7,819 nt of DNA, from NCBI GenBank assembly GCA_037969175.1, contig JBBKWX010000022.1, positions 1-7,819 on the forward strand. Direction: 5' to 3'. The notes under the pieces were generated by a model. The model had not been told where the DNA came from. It saw only the letters and a list, made by a program, of their open reading frames with translations, and ran no database searches. The first letter of the stretch is position 1. The number at the start of each line of letters is the position of its first letter. The DNA is from JBBKWX01 sp037969175. GTDB lineage: Bacteria; Bacteroidota; Bacteroidia; AKYH767-A; JBBKVM01. Positions 1-3,214 of this stretch are shown piece by piece. The position numbers and the translations under genes were made by a program.

Positions 1-155
1 GCAGGCATCAGACCCAGTTTGCATCCTTTACGAAGTTCAAACTCAGTCATTCCCTGCACATCCAGCACAGGCTCTTTGTTTAGAAACATCGAGTAAAAAC
101 GTCTGGATGCTTGTTGATCTTTAACGTAAAGTATAAATTCTACCCCTTTAGTCAT
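1..155 (-). CDS. VOC (glyoxalase/bleomycin-resistance) family protein, N-terminal part
   Basis: The first 51 codons are visible; the gene runs off the left edge. The peptide opens MTKGVEFILYVKDQQASRRF and continues FYSMFLNKEPVLDVQGMTEFEL up to KLGLMP. The pattern of an 'ILYV.D...S..FY' strand-helix unit, then 'P.L...GM.EF.L', then 'LGLMP' is that of a VOC-superfamily beta-alpha-beta-beta-beta module, as in lactoylglutathione lyase-like and bleomycin-resistance-like proteins. The substrate cannot be told from this part, and the later metal ligands lie outside the window. The ATG (155-153) lies inside the end of the upstream membrane-protein gene, whose stop is at 150-148, so the two share 8 bases (ATGACTAA). 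That fits translational coupling in one transcript. A purine-rich GAGGAGGAAG stretch precedes the ATG, but it also encodes the acidic tail of the upstream protein, so its role as a ribosome binding site is uncertain. Confidence 0.85.
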   Translation of the reverse strand, partial: MTKGVEFILYVKDQQASRRFYSMFLNKEPVLDVQGMTEFELRKGCKLGLMP

Positions 156-630
156 CTTCCTCCTCGGTCTCTGCTGGTGCGGCAATTGAATTTTGCTGTT
201 CCCCTATCTCAGGATGTTTTATCAATCCGCCGCTATGGCCCACTCCTACCATCATGAATGAAACGACGAATGCAGCAACGATAGTAACATTTCCAAGCAC
301 TCCCGGTTTTCCAGTTTTAATATCTTTAACCAGTGCCAGTAAGGCTAAAACACCTAATATTTCCATTGCCCAGAAAGCCTTTTCAGCATCCTCTTCATGC
401 TCATGGATCACCTCTTTGCTGATGCCCTGCTCCTCAACGATCTCCTCAGCTCCTTCCCCGGTAAGTAGTGCCGGGATGGCGAGAAGAGCTGCCAGCACCA
501 GAACTATGAGTCCGGAGCGGCTGGATTGTGATTTAGGGAAAAATTTACCTGCCAACAACAGGATGAGTCCGATCATGGCACCTATGATGGGCCAGTGATT
601 GAATAGCAAATGGATTTGAGCTTGATTCAT
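148..630 (-). CDS. Small four-helix membrane protein, DUF2231-like
   Basis: A 160-residue integral membrane protein. Hydrophobic segments lie near residues 14-30, 40-57, 85-101 and 111-131. A charged, His/Glu-rich stretch (about 59-84, with HEHEE at 76-80) sits between helices 2 and 3, and the C-terminus is very acidic (TEEEDD). Conserved-looking features are H7 and H12 in HLLFNHWP at the start of helix 1, LTGEGAEE after helix 2, and GHSGGLIKH (H132, H139) after helix 4. The overall plan and the GH.GG motif resemble DUF2231-type membrane proteins, in which paired histidines suggest metal or haem binding; this is family resemblance, not proof. I chose the ATG at 630-628; an in-frame TTG at 636 would add two residues and is less likely. 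The gene lies 59 bases after the sugar-kinase gene and overlaps the VOC gene, so the three may be co-transcribed. Function is unknown. Confidence 0.8.
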   Translation of the reverse strand: MNQAQIHLLFNHWPIIGAMIGLILLLAGKFFPKSQSSRSGLIVLVLAALLAIPALLTGEGAEEIVEEQGISKEVIHEHEEDAEKAFWAMEILGVLALLALVKDIKTGKPGVLGNVTIVAAFVVSFMMVGVGHSGGLIKHPEIGEQQNSIAAPAETEEEDD

Positions 631-689
631 ACTCAAATATAGAATAAGAACTGAATCATTCCTATGACTTACATCAGGATAACCTGTGA

Positions 690-1613
690 TTAAACCAGAG
701 CGATGTCGAACTGAACCAGCTCTATAAATTCTTGGATCCGACCGTCAAGTTCTTGTTGGGTAAGTTCGTCGATACGTTCAACACCAAATTTCTCAACACA
801 GAATGAAGCCATGGCAGAACCGAAAATGATACCTCTTTTCATATTTTCAAAGCTGATATCACGTGTTTGAGCCAGGTAACCTATGAATCCACCTGCAAAG
901 GTATCTCCGGCACCGGTAGGATCGAATACATCTTCCAGCGGTAAAGCAGGGGCAAAGAACACTTGTTCATTGTTGAACAGCAAAGCACCATGTTCGCCTT
1001 TTTTAATGATCAGGTACTTGGGGCCCATGCCCAGGATCTTTTGAGCAGCTTTAACAAGTGAATATTCACCGCTTAGCTGTCTTGCTTCAGCATCATTGAT
1101 CGTCAAAACGTCAACCATGGCAATAACCTGCATCAATTCGTCCATTGCGATATCCATCCAGAAGTTCATGGTATCCATCACAACCAGCTTAGGCCTGTTC
1201 TTGAGGCGGTTCAAAACAGTCAATTGTACCGAAGGGCTGAGGTTACCCAGCATCAGGAATTCACAATCCTGATAGGACTCCGGGATGATCGGGTCGAAAT
1301 CAGCCAAAACGTTCAGATCTGTAGCCAGGGTATCACGTGAGTTCATGTCATTGTGGTATTTTCCCGACCAAAAGAAAGATTTTTCCCCTTTTTTGATCTG
1401 CAAACCTTCGGTATTGACACCTCTAGCTTCGAGTCCGGCGATCGTTTCCGCCGGGAAGTCATCTCCTACAACGCTCACGATATTCACTTTTTTAGCGAAA
1501 TAAGAAGCTGATATACTGATATATGTGGCAGCACCACCTACAATTTTATCTGTTTTCCCGAAAGGGGTTTCAATGGCATCAAAAGCAACGGTACCTACTA
1601 CGACTAGACTCAT
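690..1613 (-). CDS. PfkB-family carbohydrate (ribokinase-like) kinase
   Basis: A complete 307-residue sugar kinase, normal length for the PfkB/ribokinase family, predicted cytosolic. It should transfer the ATP gamma-phosphate to a sugar or nucleoside hydroxyl. Asp12 and the GGAATY glycine motif (26-31) are placed like the substrate-binding start of the family. The Asn/Glu-containing motif NDAEA (173-177) precedes the nucleotide site, KKGEHGA (204-210) is the usual K.G..G strand, and DPTGAGDTFAGGF (231-243) is the PfkB signature with Asp237 as the expected catalytic base and the anion hole just before it. The substrate cannot be decided from sequence: ribokinase, adenosine kinase and fructokinase branches share these motifs. 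The ATG at 1613-1611 gives an intact N-terminal strand (MSLVVVGTVAFD). It heads a possible three-gene minus-strand transcript; no T-rich hairpin was seen in the 59 bases after its stop. Confidence 0.93.
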   Translation of the reverse strand: MSLVVVGTVAFDAIETPFGKTDKIVGGAATYISISASYFAKKVNIVSVVGDDFPAETIAGLEARGVNTEGLQIKKGEKSFFWSGKYHNDMNSRDTLATDLNVLADFDPIIPESYQDCEFLMLGNLSPSVQLTVLNRLKNRPKLVVMDTMNFWMDIAMDELMQVIAMVDVLTINDAEARQLSGEYSLVKAAQKILGMGPKYLIIKKGEHGALLFNNEQVFFAPALPLEDVFDPTGAGDTFAGGFIGYLAQTRDISFENMKRGIIFGSAMASFCVEKFGVERIDELTQQELDGRIQEFIELVQFDIALV

Positions 1614-1638
1614 AACAAAAAGGATTTATATTATTTTG

Positions 1639-1646
1639 CAAAGATA
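1639..1646 (-). promoter_or_regulatory. Candidate Bacteroidota -7 element for the kinase gene
   Basis: On the minus strand this reads TATCTTTG, an exact match to the TAnnTTTG -7 consensus of Bacteroidota sigma-ABfr promoters. It would start RNA near 1635, giving a leader of about 20 bases to the kinase ATG at 1613. No clear TTG -33 element lies 17-23 bases upstream, so the call rests on position and the -7 match alone. Confidence 0.45.
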
Positions 1647-1676
1647 TTGCATAGCAATGATTATTCTGCTATTTTT

Positions 1677-1720
1677 GCCGTCCGGAATTCGAAAAGATTC
1701 CGTCAAACGCCGGATGGCGT
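1677..1720. repeat. Nested inverted repeats between the divergent kinase and tRNA genes
   Basis: GCCGTCCGG (1677-1685) is answered by CCGGATGGC (1710-1718), with eight Watson-Crick pairs and one G-T. Two alternative smaller hairpins use parts of the same bases: CGGAAT/ATTCCG (1683-1688 with 1697-1702) and ACGCC/GGCGT (1707-1711 with 1716-1720). No T-tract follows on either strand, so it does not look like an intrinsic terminator. It may be chance structure, an operator, or a palindromic-repeat remnant. Confidence 0.35.
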
Positions 1721-1734
1721 CCTATTATATAGAT

Positions 1735-1808
1735 TCCTCCTTAGCTCAGTTGGTTAGAGCATTTGACTGTTAATCAAAGGGTCCCTGGTTCGAGTCCAGG
1801 AGGGGGAG
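1735..1808 (+). tRNA. tRNA-Asn (anticodon GUU)
   Basis: A full cloverleaf can be drawn. The acceptor stem is TCCTCCT (1735-1741) with AGGGGGA (1801-1807), including one T-G pair. The D stem is GCTC/GAGC (1744-1747, 1757-1760) with loop AGTTGGTTA. The anticodon stem is TTTGA/TCAAA (1762-1766, 1774-1778) with the 7-base loop CTGTTAA and anticodon GTT at 1769-1771. The T stem is CCTGG/CCAGG (1784-1788, 1796-1800) with loop TTCGAGT. The discriminator is G1808, as expected for asparagine. The 3' CCA is not encoded (CGG follows), so it must be added after transcription. Confidence 0.97.
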
Positions 1809-1813
1809 CGGAG

Positions 1814-1847
1814 AAAAAGCCTGATGCAAATTGCATCAGGCTTTTTT
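1814..1847 (+). terminator. Intrinsic terminator of the tRNA-Asn gene
   Basis: GCCTGATGCA (1819-1828) pairs with TGCATCAGGC (1832-1841) around a 3-base loop, and an A5 tract (1814-1818) faces the T6 tract (1842-1847). It begins 6 bases after the tRNA discriminator. Because the A-tract mirrors the T-tract it could also work from the minus strand. Confidence 0.92.
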
Positions 1848-1852
1848 AATGA
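1835..1852 (+). repeat. Left copy of an 18-bp direct repeat flanking the palindrome/transposase block
   Basis: ATCAGGCTTTTTTAATGA, identical to 2912-2929. This copy is the right half and T-tract of the tRNA-Asn terminator. Similarity continues weakly beyond it in both copies: A/T-rich text with CTTAATACTCAAT, then a TTTGAG...CTTTG...AAAAAA.AACC stretch near 1880-1907 and 2986-3030. Confidence 0.75.
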
Positions 1853-1968
1853 TTAATACTTAATACTCAATGATCATTGTTTTGAGATCGCTTTGTGCTA
1901 AAAAACCAGCATAAATGCGGTTGTGATCTGCTACACGAATCCCTAATTTGCATAAAACAATAATTGGG

Positions 1969-2062
1969 CAACCCCTTCGGGGTTGTAATGTTGGCACTCT
2001 TCGCAATGCCTTGCACCTCCTTCGGGGTGCAAGGCTACCAAAAGGGGAATTCCTTCGGAATT
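1969..2062 (-). repeat. Cluster of four hairpins sharing a GAA apex on the minus strand
   Basis: Four palindromes share a plus-strand TTC at or near the centre but have different stems. They are CAACCCC-TTC-GGGGTTG (1969-1985); an imperfect GGCACT/AATGCC hairpin (1993-2010) that pairs better on the minus strand, where its C-A mismatch becomes G-T; a 10-bp stem GCCTTGCACC/GGTGCAAGGC (2008-2035) around TCCTTCGG; and AATTCC-TTC-GGAATT (2048-2062). The second and third overlap by three bases. On the minus strand all show a GAA core, the same apex that the A units of the neighbouring array show on the plus strand, so the two groups point in opposite directions. Confidence 0.75.
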
Positions 2063-2091
2063 GATTAGCATTAAAATAACTTGATACCTCC

Positions 2092-2341
2092 AGACCCCGA
2101 AGGGGTCTCCCATGAGTAACCTCGGGTAAAACCCGAGTAGTAGAAACCCATAAGTAACCCAGGATGAAACCTGGGGAGCAGCAACCCAGACCCCGAAGGG
2201 GTCTCCCATGAGTAACCTCGGGTAAAACCCGGGTAGTAGAAACCCATGAGTAACCTCGGGTAAAACCCGGGTAGTAGAAACCCATAAGTAACCCAGGATG
2301 AAACCTGGGGAGCAGCAACCCAGACCCCGAAGGGGTCTCCC
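2092..2341 (+). repeat. Gapless mosaic array of palindromic units, order A-B-C-A-B-B-C-A
   Basis: The 250 bases are tiled exactly by three units, all ending in CCC. A (20 bp: AGACCCC-GAA-GGGGTCT plus CCC) occurs at 2092-2111, 2188-2207 and 2322-2341, all identical. B (38 bp, begins ATGAGTAACC, stem CTCGGGT/ACCCGRG around AAA, ends GTAGTAGAAACCC) occurs at 2112-2149, 2208-2245 and 2246-2283; the copies differ only at one base (A2136 in the first, G in the others). C (38 bp, begins ATAAGTAACC, stem CCCAGG/CCTGGG around ATGAAA, ends GGAGCAGCAACCC) occurs at 2150-2187 and 2284-2321, identical. B and C agree at 29 of 38 positions, so they are diverged copies of one ancestor. The array ends 15 bases before the transposase start. 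All three minus-strand frames stay open across it because the repeat lacks stops; I do not read these as genes. Confidence 0.93.
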
Positions 2342-2356
2342 AAAAAAAGAAAGTAA

Positions 2357-2800
2357 ATGAGCTACAACCAATCACTACATCAAGTTGTATTCTGCACGAA
2401 GTTCAGAAAGCCTGTCATGATCAAAGAAAACCGGAACTTGCTTTACGCTTACATCCATGGCATCTTTTCAAAACGTAAATGTCATGTTTACCGCATCGGC
2501 GGAATTGAAGATCATATTCATATCTTATTCTCTCTTCACCCATTGATGTCATTGGCCAATTTGGTAAAAGAAGTGAAATCAGGATCTTCAAACTACATCC
2601 GGCGACAAAATATATTTCCTCAATTCATTGGATGGCAGCGGGAGTATGGCTCATTTACGTATTCAAGACATGATAAGGAAAAGATGATCAACTATGTCAA
2701 GAATCAGGAAGAACATCACCGGAAAATATCATCTCAGGATGAATACAGGAATTTACTTCAGGAAAACGATATCCCTTATGATGAAAAATATTTGTCTTAA
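2357..2800 (+). CDS. Y1 (HUH) single-domain transposase, IS200/REP-associated type
   Basis: A complete 147-residue protein of the size of IS200/IS605 TnpA and RAYT proteins. The HUH metal-binding motif is H53-I-H55 in DHIHILFSL. The expected catalytic tyrosine is Y113 in INYVKNQEEHH, and Q117 lies four residues on, the spacing of the third metal ligand in IS608 TnpA (Y127/Q131). The C-terminal YDEKYL ending is common in Bacteroidota members. Such enzymes nick single-stranded DNA through a 5'-phosphotyrosine link after recognising a hairpin foot. The start is fixed: an in-frame TAA (2354-2356) directly precedes the ATG. All key residues are present, so it looks intact. There is no tnpB partner. 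Tight linkage to the palindrome array favours a RAYT-like role over a plain IS200 copy; telling the two apart needs a phylogeny. Confidence 0.88.
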   Translation: MSYNQSLHQVVFCTKFRKPVMIKENRNLLYAYIHGIFSKRKCHVYRIGGIEDHIHILFSLHPLMSLANLVKEVKSGSSNYIRRQNIFPQFIGWQREYGSFTYSRHDKEKMINYVKNQEEHHRKISSQDEYRNLLQENDIPYDEKYLS

Positions 2801-2848
2801 TTCTTCCTATATCACCTAGTACCTAACACTTAATGATCAATTTCCATT

Positions 2849-2888
2849 ATCCGTGCTGATCCGTCTAAATCCGTTAAATCCGTGTGCC
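2849..2888 (+). repeat. Short-period degenerate repeat, ATCCGT x4
   Basis: ATCCGT recurs at 2849, 2859, 2869 and 2878 (steps of 10, 10 and 9 bases), with variable filler GCTG, CTAA and TAA. Similar 'AATCCGT' text recurs in spacers of many bacterial genomes to my general knowledge, with no agreed function. Confidence 0.6.
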
Positions 2889-2911
2889 ATAGGAAAGATC
2901 ATTAATAGCTA

Positions 2912-2929
2912 ATCAGGCTTTTTTAATGA
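2912..2929 (+). repeat. Right, orphan copy of the 18-bp direct repeat
   Basis: Identical to 1835-1852, but here the left arm of the terminator hairpin is absent: GATCATTAATAGCTA precedes it instead of GCCTGATGC. It is therefore half a terminator and unlikely to terminate. It looks like a copied or displaced piece of the tRNA-Asn 3' flank. Confidence 0.75.
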
Positions 2930-2995
2930 CCAAGACTCAATCATCAATACTTAATACTCAATACTCAAATTTAAAAAATTGAGCTTTGAGATTTT

Positions 2996-3020
2996 TTTGT
3001 GCTTTGGAGACTTTGTGGCA
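2996..3020 (-). repeat. Short-period degenerate repeat, CTTTG units
   Basis: TTTG recurs at 2996, 3003 and 3012 within TTTTGTG-CTTTGGAGA-CTTTGTGGC, steps of 7-9 bases. Read on the minus strand it gives CACAAAGT-CTCCAAAG-CACAAAA, matching the style of the CGCAAAGT repeat at 7548-7584 on the plus strand. Confidence 0.5.
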
Positions 3021-3174
3021 AAAAAGAACCCTATATAAAGGACCATTTTTCAATTTCCTCCATTTTTTAAGAATCAAAAATTGATTTTAGGCAAATAATA
3101 TTTGGGGTACGAAAAATCCCTATTCAACAATAATACAGTGTGTTGCAAGGATATCATCCTCATAATCCGCAAAT

Positions 3175-3182
3175 TAGATTTG
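3175..3182 (+). promoter_or_regulatory. Candidate -7 element for the surface-protein gene
   Basis: TAGATTTG matches the TAnnTTTG consensus and would give a leader of roughly 28 bases to the ATG at 3215. The nearest upstream TTG (3143-3145) is 29 bases away, longer than the usual 17-23, so the -33 half is missing. If this is the promoter, the upstream in-frame GTG at 3140 cannot be the start. Confidence 0.35.
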
Positions 3183-3214
3183 GTAATGTCAGAAATTATG
3201 CTAATTTAGGCAGT

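Larger units (their letters stand above)
1848..2911. mobile_element. Candidate REP/RAYT-type module: hairpin cluster, mosaic palindrome array and Y1 transposase
   Basis: This block lies between the two copies of an 18-bp direct repeat. It contains a cluster of GAA-apex hairpins, the A-B-C palindrome array and the single-domain HUH transposase gene. The grouping follows the known pattern in which REP-associated tyrosine transposases sit beside the palindromes they act on. The exact ends are not established: 1848-1968 and 2801-2911 contain no terminal structure I can name. IS200/IS605-type elements do not make target-site duplications, so the 18-bp repeat does not itself prove transposition. 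It could be a domesticated RAYT locus rather than an autonomous element. Confidence 0.45.
2801..3214. other. Long spacer between transposase and surface-protein genes; no gene seen
   Basis: About 410 A/T-rich bases without a supportable coding frame. They hold a four-copy ATCCGT repeat (2849-2888), the orphan right copy of the 18-bp direct repeat (2912-2929), text of the type CAATACTTAATACTCAATACTCAA (2944-2967) resembling 1853-1870, a CTTTG repeat (2996-3020), a small AATCAA/TTGATT hairpin (3072-3086), and a -7-like element at 3175-3182. No convincing terminator follows the transposase gene. The in-frame GTG at 3140 could extend the downstream gene, but the residues it adds are not signal-like. 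Confidence 0.7.

Noticed and set aside
254..598. Plus-strand open frame opposite the membrane protein
   Set aside because: Ser/Thr/Ala-rich antisense shadow of a convincing four-helix membrane protein.
633..640. TATATTTG (minus strand) as a promoter of the membrane-protein gene
   Set aside because: It matches TAnnTTTG but ends only two bases before the ATG, so transcription would start at or inside the codon; likely chance in A/T-rich sequence.
2092..2341. CRISPR array
   Set aside because: Units abut with no unique spacers, there are two unit types of different length, and no cas gene is present.
1860..2375. Three overlapping minus-strand open frames of 90-171 codons with repeated peptides
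   Set aside because: They are created by the stop-free palindrome array; the 38-bp unit is not a multiple of three, so all frames stay open in turn. No domain, and they run across hairpins.
2912..2929. Terminator for the transposase gene
   Set aside because: Only the 3' arm and T-tract are present; no pairing 5' arm exists upstream.
1835..2929. 18-bp repeat as a classical target-site duplication
   Set aside because: Y1 transposases do not generate target duplications, and no terminal inverted repeats border the copies.
3140..3214. GTG-started 25-residue N-terminal extension of the surface protein
   Set aside because: It would place polar residues before a textbook signal peptide beginning at 3215, and the -7 candidate at 3175 lies inside it.
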